NCBI GenBank assembly: GCA_938092015.1 | Contig: CALKOT010000094.1 | Location: 1-59,506 of the forward strand | Origin: an uncultured Paracoccaceae bacterium | Lineage (GTDB): Bacteria > Pseudomonadota > Alphaproteobacteria > Rhodobacterales > Rhodobacteraceae | Length of the DNA stretch: 59,506 nt | Reading direction: 5' to 3' | Shown here: in pieces, positions 8,689 to 16,793 of the stretch | Position numbering within the stretch: position 1 is the first letter of the stretch | How the letters are laid out: each line of letters begins with the position of its first letter | Translations under genes and position numbers: made by a program | Notes under the pieces: model-generated | Told to the model about the DNA's origin: nothing | Seen by the model: the letters and a program-made list of their open reading frames with translations, nothing else | Database searches by the model: none

Positions 8689-9206
8689 TCAGGCTGTGTC
8701 GCGAACGGGGCGGTTGTTCTCAATATTGAACTTCATCCCGTCCAGAAGCTCTTCAAGGTCAGGTCGCGCTGCAGGGCCGTTTGAGATATCGACCAACATC
8801 AACGAACCATCGGGGCGGATAGCGAACGCGCCCGGTTCAGCGAACTAATGCGTTGCCTCTGCATCCGAAAGAGGATCAGTGACATAAAGGCCAAGCGACC
8901 GCATCTGCGGGAGGGTCATTCCGTAGCCAAGGTCAAAATCCCAGCCAAACTCTTCAAGATCCGCAACGGCTTTGTCCTGCGGGTCGCCTGAGACAACGAC
9001 CACATCCATAACGTCGGTCCAGGATGTCAGGACAGCGTTCAGTTTGTTCAGGAATTTTTTGCATCGGGGGCAGTGACGGCCACGATATACGAACAACATT
9101 GTCCAGCGATCTTTGGCCTGGCCGATAGTGATAGCGTCGCCGCCGCCTACTTGGCAAAGCTGACTTCTTCGATTTTTTCGTCGACGCGTGGTTTGGCAGC
9201 TGTCAT
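8689..9206 (-). pseudogene. AhpC/TSA (thioredoxin-fold peroxiredoxin-like) gene with a frameshift and an amber codon
   Basis: From ATG 9206, with AGGA 7 bases upstream, the frame reads MTAAKPRVDEKIEEVSFAK and then stops at a TAG near 9149. The homologous continuation GGGDAITIGQAKDRW is in another frame, so there is a frameshift at about 9145-9150. The body has LFVYRGRHCPRCKKFL, a CxxC active-site-like motif of thioredoxin-fold redox proteins, and SGDPQDKA. A TAG at 8847-8845 then interrupts the same frame before the C-terminal part (FAIRPDGSLMLVDISNGP) that ends at 8689. Two independent lesions make a functional product unlikely. Confidence 0.75.
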
Positions 9207-9401
9207 TTGTAAATCCTGTCCTTTTCAAAAATGGCATCCAGCGACATAGCTGTCGCATATTTGGAGGGAGAGGCGTGTCTAGCGGGCATAGCCGGCCGGG
9301 CAAACATCGACGCCGAGGTTTCACACGCCTGTTATCTCAAGCTGAGCCTTGGCCAGGGCGTGATGACTTATCAGCAACAAACCGGCTCAATTCACCAAAG
9401 T
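9207..9401. other. Spacer with no supported gene
   Basis: This stretch contains the promoter side of the broken thioredoxin-fold gene and the 3' side of the next minus-strand gene. A 76-codon plus-strand frame starting at 9231 runs through it, but it resembles nothing I know and overlaps the 9402-9797 gene on the other strand, so it is not called. Confidence 0.4.
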
Positions 9402-9797
9402 TTAGCAGACGCTGACGCCAAACTGATGGTGCCCCATTTTGCCGCCCGTCAGATCTTCTAACTCACTCCGCACATCCATCAGCTTAAGGATTTTGTGCTC
9501 AAACGAGTCTTTTTGGCAGAAGCTCTTTTCCATGTTCTTGCCGATCCGTTGTCCGGCGCGATTATCAGCGGCCTGATGATTTATCTCTCCAAAGACATAA
9601 TGTAGGACCAGCATATCCCGTTCGCCCCCGGACTGGCAGCTGGCCAGCTGCAGATCGATTGAGCGACTGACATTGATGGGTGCCCTGCTGTTGATCCCAC
9701 TCTTCACCGTTTCGCACGTCATATCGTCCTGCGCCTTGGCCGCGTGACCAACTGAAAAAACAACGAAACTCATGAACGCGAATGCGATTAATCTCAT
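9402..9797 (-). CDS. Small exported protein of unknown function
   Basis: The 131-residue product starts at ATG 9797, with AGGA 8 bases upstream. It has a clear signal peptide (LIAFAFMSFVVFSVGHAAKAQ). The mature part holds four cysteines (in TCET, ASCQS, SFCQK and as the last residue), so two disulfides in the periplasm are plausible. I recognise no family. It is placed tail to tail with nothing and faces ispZ divergently across 243 bases. Confidence 0.6.
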   Translation of the reverse strand: MRLIAFAFMSFVVFSVGHAAKAQDDMTCETVKSGINSRAPINVSRSIDLQLASCQSGGERDMLVLHYVFGEINHQAADNRAGQRIGKNMEKSFCQKDSFEHKILKLMDVRSELEDLTGGKMGHHQFGVSVC

Positions 9798-10040
9798 ACT
9801 CAAAATCCTATGTGCCAATATTGGCGTTTCAATCGAGGCAAGCTTAGGGACGCCTTAATTATGCTTTAAGCTCGTACAGCACGCTCTCGCAATTTTCCGC
9901 AGTGTAAGCATCCAATTTCAAAAGCTTATCTGACCTGAAAACCACCGCCACGGTCATCTGCGGCATGTCGTTTGCAAAATCTGGCGACGCCGATTTCGGA
10001 CTACCTTTCCCCATACCCCCAAACGCGCTACATCCCAGCC

Positions 10041-10637
10041 ATGTCGATGCGCACCATACACCCGATCCTGAAACTCGTGCTGGAGCTTGGCCCCGTCGCG
10101 ATCTTTTTCATCACCTACCGCGCCTACGCGGAAGACACCGTCAATGTCTTTGGGACCGACTATCAAGGCGTGGTGCTGGCGACGATCGTCTTCATCCCGG
10201 CCATTCTGATCAGCCTGGGCGTTTCGTGGGTTTTGACCCGCGACCTGCCGAAGATGGCGGTCGTTACGGCGATTGTCGTGGTGATCTTTGGCGGTCTGAC
10301 GATCTGGCTGAACGATGCGACCTTCATCAAGATGAAGCCAACCATCGTGAACTTTATCTTTGCAGGCATCCTGGGCTGGGGGCTGATCCGTGGGCGGTCG
10401 TACCTGAAATACCTGATGGGTGAGATGCTGCCGATGGACGATGAAGGCTGGATAATCTTTACCCGTCGCTGGGCCTATTTCTTTGTCTTTATGGCCGTTC
10501 TGAACGAGGTGATCTGGCGCACGCAGACTGAAAGCTTCTGGGTCAACTTCAAAACCTTCGGCAGCCCCGCCGTTACGTTTGCATTTATGATGAGCCAGAC
10601 CGGCCTGCTGAAGCGCCACTCGCCACCTGAGAATTGA
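10041..10637 (+). CDS. ispZ: Inner membrane-spanning septation protein IspZ/YciB
   Basis: The 198-residue protein has five to six hydrophobic segments and the characteristic N-terminus (HPILKLVLELGPVAIFFITYR) of YciB/IspZ proteins, which are implicated in cell-envelope integrity and septation. Later family landmarks are KPTIVNFIFA and the FTRRWAYFFVFMAVLNE helix with its Arg-Arg-Trp. The start is ATG 10041; ATG 10047 is also possible. In related genomes it commonly lies close to ftsY and a DMT transporter, whereas here about 6 kb of accessory genes separate them. Confidence 0.92.
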   Translation: MSMRTIHPILKLVLELGPVAIFFITYRAYAEDTVNVFGTDYQGVVLATIVFIPAILISLGVSWVLTRDLPKMAVVTAIVVVIFGGLTIWLNDATFIKMKPTIVNFIFAGILGWGLIRGRSYLKYLMGEMLPMDDEGWIIFTRRWAYFFVFMAVLNEVIWRTQTESFWVNFKTFGSPAVTFAFMMSQTGLLKRHSPPEN

Positions 10638-10763
10638 TGTTCTGATCCACTGGGCGCGCCAGAGGCATTTGCAAGCGCCAGTAATCACCTGGATTTTGCG
10701 GTGCGCAGTGGGCGCTAGCCGCGCCATAAAGGGTTGGCGCCTCGTCTATTTGCGTGTGAACCC

Positions 10764-10797
10764 AGATATTAACAGAACATCAATATCTTTTTATTTC
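10764..10797 (+). terminator. AT-rich terminator-like hairpin after ispZ
   Basis: The stem AGATATT / AATATCT (10764-10770 with 10782-10788) encloses an 11-base loop and is followed directly by TTTTTATTTC. The stem is AT-rich and therefore weak, but the U-tract and its place between convergent genes fit a terminator. Confidence 0.4.
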
Positions 10798-10807
10798 ATA
10801 GGCTTAC

Positions 10808-10833
10808 CCATGATTTCACGCGTGAAACCATGG
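10808..10833. repeat. 26-bp near-perfect palindrome centred on TTTCACGCGTGAAA
   Basis: The inner 14 bases (10814-10827) are a perfect palindrome; the outer arms CCATG and CATGG are also complementary, leaving a single mismatched pair, so 24 of 26 bases are symmetric. It lies between the convergent ispZ and the 10838-11086 gene. The 16-mer TTTCACGCGTGAAACC recurs at 56948-56963. Confidence 0.6.
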
Positions 10834-10837
10834 CCAC

Positions 10838-11086
10838 TTATCGCGGCTTCAAAAAGTCCTCGATCTTGTCGCCTTCACTTGTCTCTTCCAGCAGGTCGAG
10901 CGGATCTTCCTCCGGCTCAGGCGGTGGGGCCTTCGCATCACGGGGTTTGAGAGGCATGTTTACAGTCTCATCGCCCAGCACGCTGCGGCTGAACCCGATC
11001 AGTTCATCCGCGACCAGAACCGCCACAAAACCAAGGCCCACGAAGAGCCAGATATTGTTCACGACAAGGCTGTAGAGTTCATCCAT
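10838..11086 (-). CDS. Small single-pass membrane protein of unknown function
   Basis: The 82-residue protein has one hydrophobic segment (about residues 10-27, IWLFVGLGFVAVLVADELIG) and a cytoplasmic-type tail rich in Pro, Glu and Asp. No family is recognised. The start at ATG 11086 has no strong ribosome site. Coding is supported by the ordered layout of one membrane helix plus a charged tail. Confidence 0.55.
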   Translation of the reverse strand: MDELYSLVVNNIWLFVGLGFVAVLVADELIGFSRSVLGDETVNMPLKPRDAKAPPPEPEEDPLDLLEETSEGDKIEDFLKPR

Positions 11087-11164
11087 CAGTTTCGTGCGCC
11101 TTTCGGTTCACTGTGAAACCCCGGCTTCGGACATAGGAAGGCGGCCCGCGCTTCGCCAGCGGCC

Positions 11165-12148
11165 TTACAACATCGATGGCAGCACCTGATCCGGCGGGCG
11201 ATGGCCATCGGCGAAGGTTTTGATGTTAATCAGCACCTTTTCACCCATCTCAACCCGTCCCTCAACAGTCGCCGAGCCCATGTGGGGCAGTAGCATGACA
11301 TTTGGCAGATCGCGAAGTTCCGGGCTGACAGCCGCCTCATTCTCAAAGACATCCAGAGCGGCGCCTGCGATCTCCCCCGCTTTCAGCATTCGGATCAGGG
11401 CGTTCTCATCCACAATCTCACCCCGCGCCGTGTTCACAACATAGGCCGTCGGCTTCAGCAGTTTCAGACGCCGCGCACTGAGAAGATGATAGGTCGCCGG
11501 GGTATGCGGGCAGTTAATGCTGATCACATCTGTCCGGGCCAGCATCTGATCCAGGCTTTCCCAGTACGTCGCTTCAAGCCCGTTCTCTATATCGGCGTGA
11601 AGGCGCTTGCGGTTGTGATAATGGATCTGCATCCCGAACGCCTTTGCCCGACGCGCCACCGCCTGGCCGATCCGGCCCATGCCGACAATGCCCAGACGTT
11701 TCCCTGTGACACGGTGGCCAATCATGCCCAGCGGCGACCAGCCATCCCATTCGCCCGACTGCATTTTTGCTGCGCCCTCTTTGAGCCGGCGAGGCACGGC
11801 CAGGATCAGGGCCATGGTCATGTCCGCTGTGTCATCAGTCAGCACGCCCGGCGTGTTCGTGACCAGAACACCGCGCTGCCTGGCGGTGGCGACGTCGATA
11901 TGATCGAACCCGGCGCCGTAGTTGGCTATCAGTTTCAGCCGATCACCCGCCTGCGCCAGCATACGCTGGTCAATTTCATCCGTCAGGGTCGAGACCAGCA
12001 CGTCCGCGCCCTTCATCGCCTCAGCCAGTGCATCGCGGCTCATCGGCACGTCGGTTTCGTTCAAAGTTACATTGAACAGCTCGCCCAGCCGCGTCTCAAC
12101 GGGTTCAGGTAGACGGCGGGTGACGACGACGGACAAACGGTCGGGCAT
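11165..12148 (-). CDS. D-2-hydroxyacid dehydrogenase (glyoxylate/hydroxypyruvate reductase type)
   Basis: The 327-residue protein has the NAD-binding GMGRIG motif near residue 155 and the catalytic set of the D-isomer family: Arg in NTARGEIVDE, Glu in AALDVFENE, and His in LLPHMGSAT. TNTPGVLTDDTADM matches glyoxylate reductases. It should reduce glyoxylate, hydroxypyruvate or a similar 2-oxoacid with NAD(P)H in the cytoplasm. GGAGG lies 5 bases before ATG 12148, which is preferred over upstream in-frame starts. Confidence 0.92.
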   Translation of the reverse strand: MPDRLSVVVTRRLPEPVETRLGELFNVTLNETDVPMSRDALAEAMKGADVLVSTLTDEIDQRMLAQAGDRLKLIANYGAGFDHIDVATARQRGVLVTNTPGVLTDDTADMTMALILAVPRRLKEGAAKMQSGEWDGWSPLGMIGHRVTGKRLGIVGMGRIGQAVARRAKAFGMQIHYHNRKRLHADIENGLEATYWESLDQMLARTDVISINCPHTPATYHLLSARRLKLLKPTAYVVNTARGEIVDENALIRMLKAGEIAGAALDVFENEAAVSPELRDLPNVMLLPHMGSATVEGRVEMGEKVLINIKTFADGHRPPDQVLPSML

Positions 12149-12249
12149 GAGGCCTCCGGTTAGGCGAATGATGACAAAACTTAACTTCGTGATATGGTGT
12201 TTTAAAGAATACGACAAGAAATCGAGCAAAAAACATTCAGGGCAGGATC

Positions 12250-12753
12250 ATGCGTGGTCTGAAAATCTTCACTTTTGGGGTGTTGGTGTGTTTCACAGCG
12301 ACCGCCAGCGCCAGTGAAACTGTGGCCGTGGGGCCAGAGACAAACCTACCGCTTCCACGCTTTGTCAGTCTGAAAGCGGGCAAAGCGAATATCAGGCGCG
12401 GGCCAGGCCTGACTTATCGGATCGACTGGATATTCTTGCGCCGTGGCATGCCGCTAGAAATCGTGGCCGAGCATGGCCATTGGCGAAAAGTTCGCGATGT
12501 CGATGACGCGGGCGGCTGGGTTCATCACGCGCTGCTGCGCGGCAGTCGCACGGCCGTAGTCACTGCGCCGCGCACCGCAATGCGGAACATGCCGGGCATC
12601 GACAAGGACATCGTCGCCATCGCTGAATCTGGTGTGATAATCGAAGTTGATCGCTGTGGCTTGAATTGGTGCGAAGTTGAGAAAGATGATCACGAAGGCT
12701 GGGTGCAGAAGGTCGACATCTGGGGCGCACGGCCCGACGAAACCTTTGAGTAA
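12250..12753 (+). CDS. Exported SH3-domain protein
   Basis: The 167-residue protein has a signal peptide (about residues 1-22) and two bacterial SH3 units: the first around KANIRRGPGLTYRIDWIFLRRGMPLEI with GGWVHH, the second around RTAMRNMPGIDKDIVAI with EGWVQK. Such proteins usually bind cell-wall material in the periplasm. It is divergent from the 2-hydroxyacid dehydrogenase gene. Its stop codon lies 3 bases from the stop of the convergent gene. Confidence 0.85.
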   Translation: MRGLKIFTFGVLVCFTATASASETVAVGPETNLPLPRFVSLKAGKANIRRGPGLTYRIDWIFLRRGMPLEIVAEHGHWRKVRDVDDAGGWVHHALLRGSRTAVVTAPRTAMRNMPGIDKDIVAIAESGVIIEVDRCGLNWCEVEKDDHEGWVQKVDIWGARPDETFE

Positions 12754-12756
12754 AGC

Positions 12757-13293
12757 CTAGAGTTTCACCCACATCGCAGGCAGCTTTTCCGATTGGCGAG
12801 ACAAAAACGTCAGTCCGGTAGCCTGCCATGGCAGCACTGTGTCAGTCAGATTATCGAGCACCAGATCACCCTGATCTGTTCGGGCGATCAACACCGCGTG
12901 CGGACCCTGTGCAGGATCATCGACAACGGCGATCAATAACTGCGAGGGAGCCCATCCCAAGTCGATTAGCCGCTGGCGTTTGGTAAGCGCGAAATCTTCG
13001 CAGTCGCCGGCAGAGGCATCTGGCAACCACCGATCAACATCGTCATGTTTCGGTGCGATGTCGTGGTTCATCTGCACGTTCACAGCCCGAAGTTTATCTA
13101 GATCATCAGCAGATACTGCGAAGAGCCCTGCCCCCGGTTTTCGGTCACCCGCACAAACAGATGGCGTCTCCCGGCACATCGAAAGATAGCCCGGAGGGGG
13201 AACAGCAGCCCCTTTACCAACAGTCCAGGACGCTGCCGTCGCTGGACCTGCCAACAGGGGTGCAAAACATATGCACCAAAGTACCCTCACCAC
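12757..13293 (-). CDS. Transglutaminase-like cysteine peptidase (BTLCP family), exported
   Basis: The 178-residue protein carries a signal peptide and the BTLCP papain-like triad: Cys in AGDCEDFALTKRQRL, His in GPHAVLIAR and Asp in LVLDNLTD. Members (for example LapG) are periplasmic proteases, though LapG is longer and calcium-controlled; this short form is of unknown target. Possible starts are GTG 13293 or GTG 13290; the ribosome site is weak, so the exact start is uncertain. Confidence 0.85.
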   Translation of the reverse strand: MVRVLWCICFAPLLAGPATAASWTVGKGAAVPPPGYLSMCRETPSVCAGDRKPGAGLFAVSADDLDKLRAVNVQMNHDIAPKHDDVDRWLPDASAGDCEDFALTKRQRLIDLGWAPSQLLIAVVDDPAQGPHAVLIARTDQGDLVLDNLTDTVLPWQATGLTFLSRQSEKLPAMWVKL

Positions 13294-13585
13294 ATGATGA
13301 AGATACGTCGACCCGTGTCACAAGGAAAGCGCGTAGAGAAACGCTTTCTCGACAAGTTTTGGCGACTATTGGTTAGCGAATAATGAACTTTGCAGTCTGA
13401 AACAGGATTTTTTTGAACTGCAAAAAGCTCACCCCAAAACAAGAGCCATTTTCTGATTTAATCGAATCTTCGTAAATTTGTGTCAGCTTTTCCATGTCGG
13501 GCGCCTCTCCGCCCCGGCACTGTCCCTCTATCCCCGAACTTATGCGCCGGCGCTTACGTCGGCGCCTTTTTGCCGCCGGAGGCCC
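13294..13585. other. Intergenic stretch with a terminator-like hairpin
   Basis: No gene is seen. The notable element is a hairpin at 13544-13565 (GCGCCG / CGGCGC with a 10-base loop) followed by CTTTTT. It sits just before the LamG-type pseudogene and may end a transcript whose gene is no longer recognisable. Confidence 0.4.
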
Positions 13586-15140
13586 ATGCTTAGTCTCGAT
13601 CACACTCTGCCCGCCATCGCCCGTCGCCGCCGCGCCGCCGGGTTTCCGCCACCTCAGCCAGTGAGCTTTCCTTCCCACGCCTACGGGTATTGGAAAGGTC
13701 AGGGGCAGTCGAACATGACAGGCTTTAATCAGGTCAGCGACGTGCCCATCGCCTTGCAGGTCGTGAACCCGGGTATCGAGATGATGACCAATGATCCCGG
13801 CTGGCGCCCCTATATTCTGCTGGACGACGGTGAAAGTGAAACTTTCGATGGCCAAACCTACACCGGCAAAATTGATTAAATTGAAATTCCCCCCGCAGCG
13901 GGTGGCGCAGGGCCGCTGATTGGCTTGTATGAAGCGATGATCAATGGCGACCTTGATCAGGATGGCTCTCTCATCCCGGCGGGTTTGCTAATGGGCAAAT
14001 TCGCTGATGCGGTCGATCGGCGCCCTTGTCAGGGACGCCCACCAGCATCTGACAGGTTCAGCCTTTGGTCTTACCGAAGACTATCCGATCACAGCAATTA
14101 CGCCGGTGCACCAGACGCCTCCGGTCGCCATTGCGATCTCGGATACCGAAATCCAGGTCACCAATGTGCTAAATGAAGATGGCGTGGTTTATGGCCTGAT
14201 CCAACCCACTGGCGGCCCAGCGCAGGACGCAACGGCAATTATGAACGGTGGACAGGAAAACGTTGCAGGTTTGCGTGGTCGTTCCGCCGTGTTGGGCTTT
14301 TCGGGCTTAAACGCTGAAACCGACTACGACGTCTGGATCGCGTTTAAAACCTCTTCAGGCGACCGCGCCGCCGTGAAAATGGCAAGCGCACAGGCCAAAG
14401 CAGCGCCTGCCACGGCTTGGAGCCCTGCTGACGCAGGCGCATTAATCTGGCTTGATGCACAAGACGCCGCAACGGTGACTGAGGATGCTGGCGAACTGAC
14501 TATCTGGACGGACAAGGGCGTAAACGCCGTCGCAGTATCACCAACCTCAGCCAGCAACCGACCCGTATTCGACGCCGCAGGCTTGAATGGATTGCCCGCT
14601 TTGAGCTTCGACGGCGATGACGATCTGGAAGGCGCTGGCATGGCGCTAGCCGCTGATATGTGCTTGCTGGTGGTCGCTGAAATGGGTCAGGTCGTTAACG
14701 GATCTGAATCACTGATCGATTTCGAAGCGCAAAACCTGAAAGTTCGCGCCGGCAACAGCGCAGAGTTCCGCGCAAGATCTGAGTTACAGAATGGTAGCGT
14801 TGTCAATCTGACGCCGTCGCCAGTTACAGATTACTCAGGTGCGCCACATCTGTTCCTTGCGCGATACGACGCGGCTGCGCAGCAAATTGATGTGTGGATC
14901 GACGGCGGGATGGTCGCGTCAGGCAACGGATATGCCACGCCCATCGGCGCCGCCGACAACATGCGCCTAATGCGCCACTTTGGATCCGCCCTACGCCTTG
15001 AAGGAATGCTTGGCGAGGTTGTCGCAATCAGCTCAGCCCTCAGCGAAGATCGTGAGCGGCTGGAAGGCTACGCTGCGCATCGTTGGGGGTTAACCGGCCA
15101 GTTACCTGCCGGTCACCCCTACAAATCGGTTGCGCCCTAA
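13586..15140 (+). pseudogene. LamG-like structural protein gene with an ochre codon and a frameshift
   Basis: From ATG 13586 (GGAGG just upstream) the frame contains GQGQSNMTG, a motif of SGNH sialate O-acetylesterases. It then meets TAA at 13877-13879 and continues in frame to about 14000. There the coding frame moves by one: LLMGKFADAV in one frame joins RSIGALVRDAHQHL in the next. The remainder runs to TAA 15140 with a concanavalin/LamG-like C-terminal domain (ALIWLDAQDA, then EGYAAHRWGL and HPYKS), common in phage-associated and surface structural proteins. Two lesions make this non-functional. The N-terminal esterase-like part is also far too short for an SGNH domain. Confidence 0.7.
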
Positions 15141-15156
15141 GTCTAAAGCGAAAGGT

Positions 15157-16671
15157 CTACTCAACGACCAATTTTACGCTTTCGCCGATGCGAAGCCCTT
15201 CGCCAGCCGACAGGCCGTTCAACACACGAAAGCGCTGTTCAGCGAAATCATCAAAGGCTGAGCGGCGGGCAAGTTTGGCGACCGTGTCCCCGCTGCGCAC
15301 TTTACGGATGGCGATCTTGTAGGGTTTCAATCGGCGAGCTTCGCCCGCTGAAAGCCGGCGGAATGTTCGGGCTGCGTCGTCCATTGTTCGCCCTAACCGA
15401 TCAGCGTTCTGCGGCTGAATGCCAAGGAAGCGATACATGGTATCGCCCAACCTGATCGCCGTCATGCGCGCAATCTGTACACCATTGCGCGTTTCGATCG
15501 CCATCTGGCCGGACGCAGCGGACAAGCCATTTACGGTAAAGCGCTGCAGGTTCGCCAGTTTACCGGTACGAGTTTGTTTGCCGATGGATGGCGCCCAGAC
15601 GCGAGAGATATACTGATCCACCCCGCCGCTGGTCGCCTTGTCACCATCGAAAATCAGACCGGCGCCGTTCGGGCCAGCTGCGGTCACTTTCGCCGCTGAG
15701 TTCTGGATACGGAATTCCTGCGGGACGGTGAACGAGAACCGCAACTTCGAATGGCTGAATGTCCTTCCTCTGACGAAACCTTGTTCAGCGCTATCGCCAT
15801 AGATCATACCTTCAATCTCACGGAAAAACCGTTGCTGATTGCGCGGTGCGCCATCCGGCACGGCGACGCCATCACGGCGCGCAGCTGACACAGCCTCACG
15901 AACGCGCTGTGCTGTAGCGGGGTGCGTTGAAAGAAAATCAACGCGGTTCGGATCATAGGACCGCCCAGCGATCTGGCTTTGCAATTCAGTTGTACGTTGC
16001 AGGCTTTCAAGGAAGTCGGCCTGCGCAAGCGGATCATAACCGCCCTTGGAAATATAGCGTACGCCCAGTCTGTCTGCTTCGAATTCTTGTGTGCGGGAAA
16101 ACCCTGCGACATAGCCTTGCCCGACCTGATTACCCAGCTGGTTTACTGCCTTGACCGCCTGATTGCCGGCGCCAAGAAGGGCCGCACCCAGTGTCGCGGC
16201 AAAGATACCCAATTGGGCGATCCCAGCGCGATCCTGTCGCTTGGCTGTATGGGCGCCAGTGACATGCCCAATCTCATGACCGACAACGCCCGCAAGCTCA
16301 GCCTCATCATTCGCCAGTGCGATCAGGCCGCGCGTGACATAGATGTAACCACCGGGAAGTGCGAAGGCGTTGACAACAGGACTGTCGAGAACTGTGAACG
16401 TCCACGGACCCTGTGGTTGTTCTGACTGCGCAGCAAGCCGCATGCCGATATCACGAACATAGCCACGAAGACGTGCATCCTGCACTTCGCCGCCAAAGGC
16501 TTTCAGGATCTTCGGGTGCTCGCTATCGCCGAGCCGCTGGTCAGAGCCGCTACGCTGCGAAACAGTGCGTGGCGCATCGGCTGATGGCCCACCCGCTGGC
16601 GCGCAGGCCGAAACAAAACTGAGGGCGGTCAGACCCGTCAGGGCGGCGCGGAGGGATTTGTTCAGACGCAT
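15157..16671 (-). CDS. M48-family zinc metalloprotease lipoprotein with a LysM-like C-terminus
   Basis: The 504-residue protein begins with a lipoprotein signal (LSFVSAC, Cys at about residue 23). It has the M48 zinc motif HEIGH (VVGHEIGHVTGAHTAKR) with the downstream glutamate in EFEADRLGVRY. The last 60 residues (VRSGDTVAKLARRS to GESVKLVVE) look like a LysM peptidoglycan-binding unit. It is a BepA-like periplasmic protease for outer-membrane quality control, which is family knowledge. The neighbouring broken gene converges on it 16 bases away. Confidence 0.92.
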   Translation of the reverse strand: MRLNKSLRAALTGLTALSFVSACAPAGGPSADAPRTVSQRSGSDQRLGDSEHPKILKAFGGEVQDARLRGYVRDIGMRLAAQSEQPQGPWTFTVLDSPVVNAFALPGGYIYVTRGLIALANDEAELAGVVGHEIGHVTGAHTAKRQDRAGIAQLGIFAATLGAALLGAGNQAVKAVNQLGNQVGQGYVAGFSRTQEFEADRLGVRYISKGGYDPLAQADFLESLQRTTELQSQIAGRSYDPNRVDFLSTHPATAQRVREAVSAARRDGVAVPDGAPRNQQRFFREIEGMIYGDSAEQGFVRGRTFSHSKLRFSFTVPQEFRIQNSAAKVTAAGPNGAGLIFDGDKATSGGVDQYISRVWAPSIGKQTRTGKLANLQRFTVNGLSAASGQMAIETRNGVQIARMTAIRLGDTMYRFLGIQPQNADRLGRTMDDAARTFRRLSAGEARRLKPYKIAIRKVRSGDTVAKLARRSAFDDFAEQRFRVLNGLSAGEGLRIGESVKLVVE

Positions 16672-16793
16672 GAGGCGGCTCCCGGTACGATGACTTTAGC
16701 GTAGTCTCACTCGATATAGGGGCGAGAATTCGGAGCTGGTATGGCGAGGATACCTTAGCCCACCCGCGCTGCAAGCCCAGTGCCGCTTTGACG

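Noticed and set aside
9231-9461. 76-codon plus-strand open frame
   Set aside because: No similarity to anything known, no clear ribosome site, and it overlaps the convincing exported-protein gene at 9402-9797 on the other strand.
9954-10727. 257-codon minus-strand frame over ispZ
   Set aside because: It is antisense to a clear ispZ gene and its translation is rich in His/Asp/Arg with no domain.
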